Assembly (NCBI GenBank): GCA_964621645.1
Contig: CAZUMH010000038.1
Location: 1-28,283 of the forward strand
Direction: 5' to 3'
Source: CAZUMH01 sp964621645
GTDB lineage: Bacteria > Zhuqueibacterota > QNDG01 > JAGLOF01
DNA length: 28,283 nucleotides
The position numbers and the translations under genes are program-made. The notes beneath the pieces are model-generated. The model did not search any database, was not told the DNA's origin, and was given only the letters and a program-made list of their open reading frames with translations. This document shows, piece by piece, positions 13,921 to 21,972 of the stretch (the first letter of the stretch is position 1; the number at the start of each line of letters is the position of its first letter).

Positions 13921-16900
13921 GTCCCTTTTCCATCACTGTATACAGTGCTGGTAAAACCAACAAGGTCAGCATGGTGGAAAAGAGAAGACCGAACATAATA
14001 ACAAAGGCAAGGGGTTTCTGGATCTCAGACCCCGTCAGATTCCGCATTACTAAAGGAATCAGCCCCAGCAGGGTCGTAAAGCTGGTCATCAACACGGGCC
14101 GCAACTTATTGTTGCTGGCTATTATTACGGCTTCCCTGACCGGTAATCCTTTCTTCCGATACCCCTTGATGTGATTGACAAGGACAACTCCGTCCTGTAC
14201 CGCGATTCCGATCAGAGCGATAAATCCCACAATCGACGGCACTGACAGGGTATGCCCCGTAATCAGCAGGATAAGAATACCTCCGGATAATGCCAGAGGA
14301 ATATTGTAGATAATTAACATCGCTTCCCGAAGGGATCCAAAGCTGACGATCAGAAGACAGAAAACGATGATGATGGTAAGGAAAACAACAATCGAGAGCT
14401 GTTTCATTGCCCTTATCTGGTTCTCGTAGGTGCCACCAAAGGTGATGAAATAACCTTCCGGAAGCTCGATGTTTTTCAGTTGTTCTTTGATCGCCCGGAC
14501 CACACTGCCCATATCCCTTCCTGAAACATTGCACTGGACAACGCCTCTTCTCAGAGCGTTCTCTCTGCGAATCAGCATGGGATCGGTGACTTCCACAACC
14601 TGAGCGACTTCGTTCAGGGGAATCCTGTAACCCTGGGACGTTTCAAGAATGAGATTGTTGATATCCTTTCTTTCGTCCCGGGATTCTTCCCGGAATCGAA
14701 CAAATATGTCATACCGCTTCTGAGCCTCGATCAGTTCAGTGGCCACCGTTCCGTTAAGGGCGATCTCGATATAATCCGAGACGTCTTTTACATTCAGACC
14801 GTAGCGGGCCAGTTTATCCCGGTTTAGTTTTACCTGATACTGTGGTACTCCGCTGAGCTGTTCAATCTGCAGGTCGGCTACGCCGGCAACCTGAGACATG
14901 GCATCGCGGATCTTATCACAGAGAGCCAATATTGTACTCATGTTTTCACCGAAAAGCTTTACCGCTATATCGGCCCGTATGCCGGTAACCACATGATTAA
15001 TACGGTGCTGAAGCGGCGCATTGATCTGAATATTCACTCCCGGTATATCGCTGGTCAGGCTGCGTATTTCATTTTTAATCTCTTCGATAGACTTCTTTCT
15101 TTTTTCCTTGGGCACAAGTACACAGTTGGCATGGGTCAAGTTTATGGGAGCCGTATGCTCGGCACCCCGGGCTTTTCCAGTGGCCCGTACCACTTCCAGC
15201 ACTTCAGGGATTTGAGCGATCTTCTGCCCCACCAGTGAGGCAATTCGTGCTGACTCGTTTAATGAAGTTTCCGGGGGAAGGAGGACATCCACCAGCAATG
15301 AGGATTCATCCATTTCAGGCATGAACTCCGATCCTACGAAGAAATAGCCGGTAATCCCGGCAGCCAGAAAAATCAGGCTTATGATAAGGGCCTTCCAGGC
15401 ATGATCCAGTACCTTGATAAGGAAAGGTTCATAGATCCTTTTTAAGCCCCGTAATAGAAAATTGTCGTGATTTTTTTTATCCTTTTTGAAAAACAGCGAA
15501 GCCAGCACCGGAGTGATGGTCAGCGAAATGATCAGTGATCCCAGCACCGCGGCAAAAACGGCAAAGGTCAAGGGAATGAACATCTTTCCTTCCAGCCCTT
15601 GCAGGGTAAAAATTGGCGCAAAAACTGACAGCAGGATAAGAACGGCATAGAAGATGGGATTCCCCACCTCTCTGGCGCCGTTTATGATGGCCTGGGTAAA
15701 AGATTCATTAGTAGTGTTTAGATGTCGAAAAATATTCTCCGCCATAATGATGGATGAGTCCACGATCATGCCTAATCCTATGGCCAGGCCCCCCAATGTC
15801 ATCATGTTGATGGTAAGGTGAAATATCCGAAAGAAGATGAAGGCAAAGACTCCGGAAAGAGGGATTGCCATGGCTACGATAAGGGTCGATCTTACGCTGT
15901 TCATGAAAACATAGAGAATGAAAATCACGAGCAATGCCCCAATATAGATGGCTCCTTCTACATTGCTTATGGATTTGGTAATGATATCTAGCTGATTGTA
16001 GAAAGGCTGAATTGACCAGCCATCCGGCAGATGCTTCTTAACCTCCCGCAAGACAGCTTCGACTCCTTTTATCGTTTTCATGACATTGGCGTTATACTGA
16101 TTCTGCACTGTGACGATCACCACCTCATGACCGCTCACACCGGCCGAACCCCGGCGCACAAACGATCCCACTTTGACTTCAGCCACATCTCTGATAGTAA
16201 CAGGGGCTCCCTGCACCGTCCGGAGAACGATGTCATTGATATCTTTAATACCTCGAATTCTTCCCATACCCTTGATAATTCTCTCTTCCGGTCCTTCCTC
16301 GATGAATCCTCCGGAAGAATTTAGATTATTCTCAGCCAGGGCCTTTACCACCTCCGAAGGCTTGATAGAATAAGCCAAGAGCCGGTTTGGATCGAGTATC
16401 ACGTGAAACTGTTTGAGATAACCGCCAAGATTGATGACATTGGATACCCCCGGCACCGTCTGCAGACGGGGCTTCAGGTTCCACTCGGCGAAATCACGTA
16501 CCGCGGTCAGATCATCTCCCCGGATAGTAAATTCGATGGCATCGGCGAACATGGATGAAATGGGCCCGATAAAGGGAGGATCTATATCCTGGGGCAAGGT
16601 GGATCCCGCCAGTTCCAGCTTTTCTGTCACTAACTGCCGGGCAAAATAAATATCGGTGCCGTATTCGAACTCGATGCTGATTTTTGAAAGTCCCAGGGTT
16701 GAGTTAGAGCTCACCCGTTTTACATAAGGCAGAGAATTAAATGAACTTTCCAGCGGAAATGTTATCAGCGATTCCATATCCTCGGGCGCCATCCCGGGAT
16801 TCTCGGTGATTACGTTGACGACTGGAGCGTTGAGATCTGGGTATACATCCACCGGCAGGTCCAAGAAGCATTTAATACCGGCGGCAACGAGCAGGATCGC

Positions 16901-16957
16901 CGCGATGATCACCAGCATTCTGTTTTTTATGGCAAATTCAATTATTTTATTTATCAT
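13901..16957 (-). CDS. CusA/CzcA-family RND efflux pump (heavy-metal efflux type)
   Basis: This 1018-residue inner-membrane pump uses the proton gradient to export substrate through an adaptor and outer-membrane channel. The N-terminus (MINKIIEFAIKNRMLV, then LPVDVYPDLNAPVV) and the two large periplasmic loops follow the HME-RND pattern. Transmembrane segment 4 reads GLGMIVDSSIIMAEN, keeping Asp400 and Glu407 but having Gly394 where CzcA-type pumps have Asp. The CusA methionine-triad region reads RINHVVTG, with His in place of Met. Substrate is therefore uncertain. GAGGAG precedes the ATG, 24 bases past the adaptor gene. It is the last and largest gene of a four-gene efflux operon. Confidence 0.9.
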   Translation of the reverse strand: MINKIIEFAIKNRMLVIIAAILLVAAGIKCFLDLPVDVYPDLNAPVVNVITENPGMAPEDMESLITFPLESSFNSLPYVKRVSSNSTLGLSKISIEFEYGTDIYFARQLVTEKLELAGSTLPQDIDPPFIGPISSMFADAIEFTIRGDDLTAVRDFAEWNLKPRLQTVPGVSNVINLGGYLKQFHVILDPNRLLAYSIKPSEVVKALAENNLNSSGGFIEEGPEERIIKGMGRIRGIKDINDIVLRTVQGAPVTIRDVAEVKVGSFVRRGSAGVSGHEVVIVTVQNQYNANVMKTIKGVEAVLREVKKHLPDGWSIQPFYNQLDIITKSISNVEGAIYIGALLVIFILYVFMNSVRSTLIVAMAIPLSGVFAFIFFRIFHLTINMMTLGGLAIGLGMIVDSSIIMAENIFRHLNTTNESFTQAIINGAREVGNPIFYAVLILLSVFAPIFTLQGLEGKMFIPLTFAVFAAVLGSLIISLTITPVLASLFFKKDKKNHDNFLLRGLKRIYEPFLIKVLDHAWKALIISLIFLAAGITGYFFVGSEFMPEMDESSLLVDVLLPPETSLNESARIASLVGQKIAQIPEVLEVVRATGKARGAEHTAPINLTHANCVLVPKEKRKKSIEEIKNEIRSLTSDIPGVNIQINAPLQHRINHVVTGIRADIAVKLFGENMSTILALCDKIRDAMSQVAGVADLQIEQLSGVPQYQVKLNRDKLARYGLNVKDVSDYIEIALNGTVATELIEAQKRYDIFVRFREESRDERKDINNLILETSQGYRIPLNEVAQVVEVTDPMLIRRENALRRGVVQCNVSGRDMGSVVRAIKEQLKNIELPEGYFITFGGTYENQIRAMKQLSIVVFLTIIIVFCLLIVSFGSLREAMLIIYNIPLALSGGILILLITGHTLSVPSIVGFIALIGIAVQDGVVLVNHIKGYRKKGLPVREAVIIASNNKLRPVLMTSFTTLLGLIPLVMRNLTGSEIQKPLAFVIMFGLLFSTMLTLLVLPALYTVMEKGHSRSGG

Positions 16958-16981
16958 TTGTCTGGCTCCTCGATCACGGGA

Positions 16982-18211
16982 TTAATGAACATGCCCAGCG
17001 TGGGGATCGACTCCCTGCATCCGTGACTTGGATTTAAGCTGGTAGTTGCCGCTGGTTACCACCTCATCCCCTTCTTTCAGAACGGATGTTACTTCGACCA
17101 TGTTGCCGGACCGTATCCCGGTCCCGATTACATGCCGGTGGTAGCCTTCCTCTTCCTTGACATACACTACCTGTAGCTGTTCATCTTCCAGAACCGCGGA
17201 AGCCGGAACCAGGAGAGTGCTTGTTTTCCTGCCGACAACAACCTCCGTTGTAGCGTACATACCGGGTTTAAGTCTTTCATCGCGATTGTTTATACTGGCC
17301 AGCAGTTTAACCGTCTTGGTGCTTTGGTCGAGGGTGCTCCCCAAATAGAATATGCGCCCGCTGAAAAGATCGTCCGGATAGGCGGCGACATGAGCCCTGA
17401 CAAGATTTGATGAAGCCACCGTGGATAAGTCCTTCTCAAAGATATCGGCTTCGAGCCAGACGGTGCCCAGATCGATGATCTCAAAAAGCTGATCTTCCGG
17501 TCCGATGCGCTGTCCGATGGTGGCGGCGCGCAGGGTAATTATTCCTGATATGGGAGCATGCAGATGAATGGTGGCTCCTTCCGCCTCGGAATGCCCGGTA
17601 GGAGGATTGTCTATTTCCTCTTCCGCAACCCCCACGGCCAGCAGTCTTTTACGGGCATACTGGTAATTTACCTGTGCAACCTGGAAATCTTTTCTATCCT
17701 GTTGAAAGACTCTTTCCGAGATGATGTTTTCCTGAAAGAGTTTTTCCCTTCTTGTGTAATTTTTCCCGGTTATTTCCAGTTCAGCTTTGGCTTTATCGTA
17801 TTCAGCCCTGAGACTTCCTAATGCGGGGCTGACTAAACAGACAAGAGCCTCACCTTTTTCAACTCTGTCACCCACATTCTTGAATACGCAGTTTACCGTT
17901 GCTTCTATCATAGAACCCACAGAGGCAATTTTATCGGCATTGGGGATTATCTTACCCGGCACCGCTACGGTTTCTTCGATACTGCCCAGCACCACCAGTT
18001 CAGTCTTAAGGCCCACCAGTTCTTCCCAGTCTTTATCCACCTGGATGACATCATTTTCATGGGAATGAGCGGTTACGTCCTCTTGCGCATCTGCTTGATG
18101 CTCTTCCAGGGGTGTATGCCCGGCTTCCTTTATACCTTGATCGCTGTTCCGGCAGGAAAACCAGACCGGAATGAGTGCCAACAGTATGTAAATAAATGTT
18201 TTATTATTCAT
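16982..18211 (-). CDS. RND efflux periplasmic adaptor (membrane fusion) lipoprotein
   Basis: This 409-residue adaptor links the RND pump to the TolC-like channel. The ATG at 18211 has GGGAG seven bases upstream and lies 16 bases past the channel gene; a longer frame that overlaps that gene is less likely. The N-terminus is a hydrophobic segment ending WFSC with Cys20, so a lipoprotein anchor is probable although the lipobox is loose. A His-rich tract (residues about 32-52) and a C-terminal DPHAGHVH suggest metal binding. The core shows the lipoyl/barrel pattern (ATVNCVFKNVGDRVEKGEAL, then HLHAPISGIITLR), a helical hairpin between them, and LKPGMYATTEVVV near the C-terminal third. Confidence 0.9.
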   Translation of the reverse strand: MNNKTFIYILLALIPVWFSCRNSDQGIKEAGHTPLEEHQADAQEDVTAHSHENDVIQVDKDWEELVGLKTELVVLGSIEETVAVPGKIIPNADKIASVGSMIEATVNCVFKNVGDRVEKGEALVCLVSPALGSLRAEYDKAKAELEITGKNYTRREKLFQENIISERVFQQDRKDFQVAQVNYQYARKRLLAVGVAEEEIDNPPTGHSEAEGATIHLHAPISGIITLRAATIGQRIGPEDQLFEIIDLGTVWLEADIFEKDLSTVASSNLVRAHVAAYPDDLFSGRIFYLGSTLDQSTKTVKLLASINNRDERLKPGMYATTEVVVGRKTSTLLVPASAVLEDEQLQVVYVKEEEGYHRHVIGTGIRSGNMVEVTSVLKEGDEVVTSGNYQLKSKSRMQGVDPHAGHVH

Positions 18212-18227
18212 GACGGATCTCCCCGAT

Positions 18228-19493
18228 TCACTCAGTTTCATTGTTCTGGAAAAGTGGTTGGGCTACCGCCTCTTCCAGTTCTGCCATATGTCTTCTGACA
18301 TTGAAAAGAGCCTGGTAGTATCCTTCGGTAACCTGATTAAGGGCATGTAGAGCCTCGGATAATTCCAGATAGCTCATCTCCCCTTCCTGATAGCTGGTGC
18401 TGGCAATGCGTACCAGCTCATCAACTTGTTTCAGACTGCTTTCCTTAAAATTACGGGCCTGCTGTTGGGCGACTCTCAACGCGGCCAGACTTTTGTCCAG
18501 CCTGAGAAGCACCATCTTCTCAGTATTCTCCCGTGCGTAATCTGCGGCCCTCTTCTGATAGGTGGCCGATTCGATTCTGCCCCTTTCCTGAAACGGGAGC
18601 CAGATCGGCAAAGAAAGCGACACTTCCATCCCTTTATACCGGGTATCCGGTTCGGATTGAATATCCTGCTGAAAATAGCGTACTGATACATCCGGCAGCA
18701 ACGAAGTCCAGGCTTTGGCAAGCAAGGCTCTATTGCGGGAAAGTTCGGCCTGAGCCATGATGATGTCAGGATGCATTTCACGCGCGGTTTTCTCCAGAGA
18801 AGCTTCAGAAAGCTGCGGCAGATCGACTTCAAGTGCACCACTGATTATTACATCATCTTCATGATTACGACCCAGGATTGACGTCAGTTCCTTCGAAGCG
18901 ATCCGGACCTCTTCTTCCGCAGCAAACAGTTCATTCTCCGCCACGGTAAGATCGACCCTCACTTTCAGGCTGTCATAAGGAGACGATTCACCAGAGAGCA
19001 CCCTCATCCTGGCCTTTTGGTAGGTATCACTAATGAGATTTAAATTATTTTCTTTCAACTCTTTCTTTTTGCGGGCAAAGAGCAGCCGGTAGAAATTAAT
19101 CTTTACATCTCTGCCTATCCTGTTTTTTACGGCGTGATACTCCGCCTGCGCTCGCAGGGCGTTCCGCTGCTGAATTATGCCGTTCTGCAGGTAAAGCAGC
19201 GGAAACTGGAATTCCTGCTCCACTCCCGTCTTGCGAACTCCCCAGTTTCCCGCAAAGCCTGCAGAAGCAGGAGTCTCTTCCCATTCACGGAAAAGATGCG
19301 GCCTGGAAGGGGAAACCGACTGCCAGATTTCAGCACGGGCTGCCAGCATACGCTCTCGGGCTGAACGGAGATCTGGATTATTTGCCTCGGCTTCAGCGAG
19401 AGCTTTTTCAATAGTAAGCGGCGTACCCGCCCGCAATGGTCCGGCAAAAGCCATCATCAGAAACAGTATAATTCGACCGGAGGATCTGAACAT
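18228..19493 (-). CDS. TolC/CzcC-family outer-membrane efflux channel
   Basis: This 421-residue outer-membrane factor has a signal peptide (MFRSSGRIILFLMMAF, cleaved near LRA-G). It then shows the duplicated coiled-coil organisation of the TolC family: LTIEKALAEAEANNPDL at the mature N-terminus, long alpha-helical stretches, VSLSLPIWLPFQERGRIESA in the middle and SYQEGEMSYLELSEALHALN near the end. It forms the exit duct of the tripartite pump. A strong GGGGAGG precedes the ATG. It lies between the His/Cys-rich small protein and the adaptor. CzcC-like rather than antibiotic-type channels are favoured by gene order. Confidence 0.9.
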   Translation of the reverse strand: MFRSSGRIILFLMMAFAGPLRAGTPLTIEKALAEAEANNPDLRSARERMLAARAEIWQSVSPSRPHLFREWEETPASAGFAGNWGVRKTGVEQEFQFPLLYLQNGIIQQRNALRAQAEYHAVKNRIGRDVKINFYRLLFARKKKELKENNLNLISDTYQKARMRVLSGESSPYDSLKVRVDLTVAENELFAAEEEVRIASKELTSILGRNHEDDVIISGALEVDLPQLSEASLEKTAREMHPDIIMAQAELSRNRALLAKAWTSLLPDVSVRYFQQDIQSEPDTRYKGMEVSLSLPIWLPFQERGRIESATYQKRAADYARENTEKMVLLRLDKSLAALRVAQQQARNFKESSLKQVDELVRIASTSYQEGEMSYLELSEALHALNQVTEGYYQALFNVRRHMAELEEAVAQPLFQNNETE

Positions 19494-19563
19494 GTATTCC
19501 TCCCCTGTTGTTAAATGACAGGATCAAATGAAAATGGTTATGATTGTAATTAAGATAGTAAGT

Positions 19564-19926
19564 TCAGATAGAATTGATGGGAGGTCGATAAAGACGCTTT
19601 GGAACAAAATAGAGATGCTGATACGAAGTCTCATTAATCAGTTTGCTGATTTTAACAAACGGAGTAATTACGATTTCAACCTCTTCCGCGAGAAAATTCC
19701 CCAAACAGGAACAGTGTACCTTATGGCAGGGTGAAGTTTCTTTCCCGGAGTGATCGCCGGAATGCGAGTGAGCATGCTGAGTTGAATTAATCGCATCAGC
19801 ATCAGCGTTAATATGAAACGTGCGGGAATGGGTGTGGGACAAATAGTGACCGCAAAATCCCATCCCGGTAAGTAAGAATTCACCGATGATGAGAAATATG
19901 ATGATATGGCGGCCGATTTTCTTCAT
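19564..19926 (-). CDS. Small exported His/Cys-rich protein heading the efflux operon
   Basis: This 120-residue protein has a basic start and a hydrophobic segment (residues 8-24), then a histidine-rich stretch with HTHSRTFH (31-38) and HAHSHSGDH (51-59). CHKVHCSC (67-74) supplies three cysteines and two histidines. The pattern suggests binding of soft or transition metals outside the inner membrane. It reads first in the operon, followed by channel, adaptor and pump genes, so a metal chaperone or sensor-like role is inferred. I cannot name a family with confidence; DUF2946-like proteins are similar in size and context. AAGGA precedes the ATG. The 57-base upstream gap has TTGATT and a nine-T run but no clear -10. 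Confidence 0.72.
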   Translation of the reverse strand: MKKIGRHIIIFLIIGEFLLTGMGFCGHYLSHTHSRTFHINADADAINSTQHAHSHSGDHSGKETSPCHKVHCSCLGNFLAEEVEIVITPFVKISKLINETSYQHLYFVPKRLYRPPINSI

Positions 19927-19983
19927 GATTTCCTTATTCCTTTACCCGCGTATAAGGTAGATAAAAAAAAAGGATAAATCAAG

Positions 19984-21078
19984 TTAGATAGATAAGGATT
20001 CTGGGAATGATTTTTGAAATATCCCGGTGATCTTCTGGAAAACAAATGAGAAAGGATTGTTTACAATCTCAGACGCTTCCCGCAGAAACAGCCTGCTCTC
20101 ATCCGAGAGACTGTCAGATTCATCGGCACGACGCTGCAGCACCCGTCCGAGAAGGTATCCTACCGGATTAATGGTCACGAGGATCATTTTCTTTGTCTTG
20201 TCTCCTCCCATTTTCTTGACTTCGCCCGCGATACGGCGGAGCATATCACCGGTAAGAATACGGGTCGAGGTCAGAATGGTGTGGTAGGAAGGATAGAGAG
20301 CCCGGTCGGACTCGATAAAGATTCTGGTACAAGCGTTTTCGGTGATGAGAGCCACCCGTGTAAGTAAGGCGGCGTTGACGAATCCGTCCGCTATGGATCC
20401 TAAAATCTTGGAAGCGAAAGGCAGATTTTTAACGCTCCCCGAAAAGATTTTTGAGAGAATCTCGTCCGTGGCGTATTCTATACCTTCTGAGCCGCCAATG
20501 AGTATGGAATAGTAGACCTGTTTGGCAATAAACAGGATATCACGGTTGGAAACCCGGCCATGATACAGTGTGAACATGTCACGTACCATATTTACTCCGG
20601 CCGAGAGGATGATCAGTCCGTCAAGGAAGCCGTTCTGGGCAATAGCAGTGGTGTAAAAGACCTGGATCACGTATTTTCTGCGGATATCTTCCGACTGAAC
20701 GCTCAGTTTTTTCAACACGGCCTCATACCCTTCTCTGCCGCCGGGAAGATTCTCACTATCAAAACCGCTTCTCAGCAGGTAAGGATTACTCCGAAACCGT
20801 TTCATGCGCTTTTCAATAAGTCCGTGTATTTTGTCCGGGTCCCGCGTCGGCCTTTCTAGATGGGGGAGTAGAAGTATTTGACCAATGGGAATGATTATAA
20901 AGTAGATCGTAACTCCAGCCAGCAGTAACAGAAACACGTATTGCGCCGCGGGATGTAGGCTTTTCACCGCCTGGTACAGAACGAGCATTTCTTTAAAGAA
21001 AAGATAGAGAAAGAAGATGCTGATGAGTAGTAGGATTTTCTTTATAAACTTAAGCATAGAGAGAGAGCGGCTGAGCAT
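19984..21078 (-). CDS. DUF697/YcjF-like inner-membrane protein
   Basis: This 364-residue protein has two N-terminal membrane helices (residues about 10-32 and 45-70) followed by a largely soluble region. Its sequence (FYTTAIAQNGFLDGLIILSAG, NMVRDMFTLYHGRVSNRD, then SIADGFVNAALLTRVALI) resembles DUF697/YcjF-type membrane proteins, often found near GTPases or envelope genes. Function is unknown. The start could be the ATG at 21078 or one seven codons later; neither has a strong ribosome site. The five-base gap after the exported barrel-like protein gene implies coupled translation. It is the last gene of the ExbB/ExbD cluster. Confidence 0.7.
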   Translation of the reverse strand: MLSRSLSMLKFIKKILLLISIFFLYLFFKEMLVLYQAVKSLHPAAQYVFLLLLAGVTIYFIIIPIGQILLLPHLERPTRDPDKIHGLIEKRMKRFRSNPYLLRSGFDSENLPGGREGYEAVLKKLSVQSEDIRRKYVIQVFYTTAIAQNGFLDGLIILSAGVNMVRDMFTLYHGRVSNRDILFIAKQVYYSILIGGSEGIEYATDEILSKIFSGSVKNLPFASKILGSIADGFVNAALLTRVALITENACTRIFIESDRALYPSYHTILTSTRILTGDMLRRIAGEVKKMGGDKTKKMILVTINPVGYLLGRVLQRRADESDSLSDESRLFLREASEIVNNPFSFVFQKITGIFQKSFPESLSI

Positions 21079-21083
21079 GTATT

Positions 21084-21902
21084 TTAAAGTGCGTCATAAC
21101 GGAAATAAAGAGATACGAGGGCCAAAGCGTTCCATTCATCTTCTCGGGAAAAGCCGATGATACCTACTCTGGGTATTACAGTAAAACGCCCGGATGGATG
21201 GGTGTCCAGTGAAAATCCGAAAAATACCTGCGGGCCGGAAAAGTCTTCCAGGGACAACGGCCCTTCCGGAACGTTACACGTCACAAAGCCCCCGCCTAAT
21301 TCATAGCGGATGGGACCGCCCATACGAAATCCCAGGGCGAGGCTTCCTGAAAAAAACGTACCGGATGCGTCACCCGAAACGGAATTGTTCTGACGTATCG
21401 GGCCAAGAGCGGCGTCAGCCTGGAGTGAAACTGCTCCCGCGGGAAACAGGTGAAACCCCAGTGATGCGTACCAGCTTTGTCTGAAAATCCTGTCCAAAGA
21501 AGGCCCTGGATAGAAAACTCCCAGTGAAACTGCCGGAGCGTAAAGAGGATTGCGATACCTGGGTGCTGTGTTGTTTCTCGGCTGCGAAGATGGACCTCCA
21601 TTTCGATTCTGGCCTTGTCTCGAGATAAAATCTCCAACCTGAAACTGATATCCCTGGCGCACCTGTTCAGTCTGTACCGCCGTCATCCCATTTCTCACTG
21701 CGACGATTCTCACCAAACCAATCGGCTGGAGTCCGCGGGAATCACGGCGGCTGACGATCAATCGGTCACCGACTTTACTCTCTGTCATGATGGTGTCAAC
21801 CAGAGCATACTGTTTTACAATGCGGATGATCTGCTGTGAATAGGCGTGTACACCTGAAAGTAAAAAAAAGGGTACAACGAAGAGGCCTGTTATATTTTTC
21901 AT
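21084..21902 (-). CDS. Exported protein with a C-terminal outer-membrane beta-barrel-like region
   Basis: This 272-residue protein has a signal peptide (MKNITGLFVVPFFLLSGVHA, cleaved before YSQQ) and a short beta-rich domain (residues about 25-95) with VGDRLIVSRRDS and YQFQVGDFISRQG. A Gln/Asn/Pro/Arg-rich linker (about 96-115) follows. The C-terminal 155 residues alternate hydrophobic and glycine-rich strands (ALGFRMGGPIRYELGGGF) and end in SLYFRYDAL. This resembles small eight-stranded barrels, although the last residue is Leu rather than the common Phe. It lies between the TPR-NHL protein and the DUF697-like gene. It may be the outer-membrane target of the cluster. Not recognised as a named family. 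Confidence 0.72.
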   Translation of the reverse strand: MKNITGLFVVPFFLLSGVHAYSQQIIRIVKQYALVDTIMTESKVGDRLIVSRRDSRGLQPIGLVRIVAVRNGMTAVQTEQVRQGYQFQVGDFISRQGQNRNGGPSSQPRNNTAPRYRNPLYAPAVSLGVFYPGPSLDRIFRQSWYASLGFHLFPAGAVSLQADAALGPIRQNNSVSGDASGTFFSGSLALGFRMGGPIRYELGGGFVTCNVPEGPLSLEDFSGPQVFFGFSLDTHPSGRFTVIPRVGIIGFSREDEWNALALVSLYFRYDAL

Positions 21903-21972
21903 AATGTCGTCACCCTCTTCTCAAAACCGTAAGATTCGTATCAGCTGAAGTCCTTCACTTTCAGATAGTCAT

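Noticed and set aside
13319..13954. 211-codon open frame on the plus strand
   Set aside because: It runs antisense to the P-loop/Asp23-like gene, whose Walker A motif and C-terminal domain are clear; the plus-strand translation has no family-like features.
19963..19971. Nine-T run on the minus strand between the DUF697-like gene and the efflux operon as a terminator
   Set aside because: No stable hairpin precedes the run, so an intrinsic terminator is not supported.
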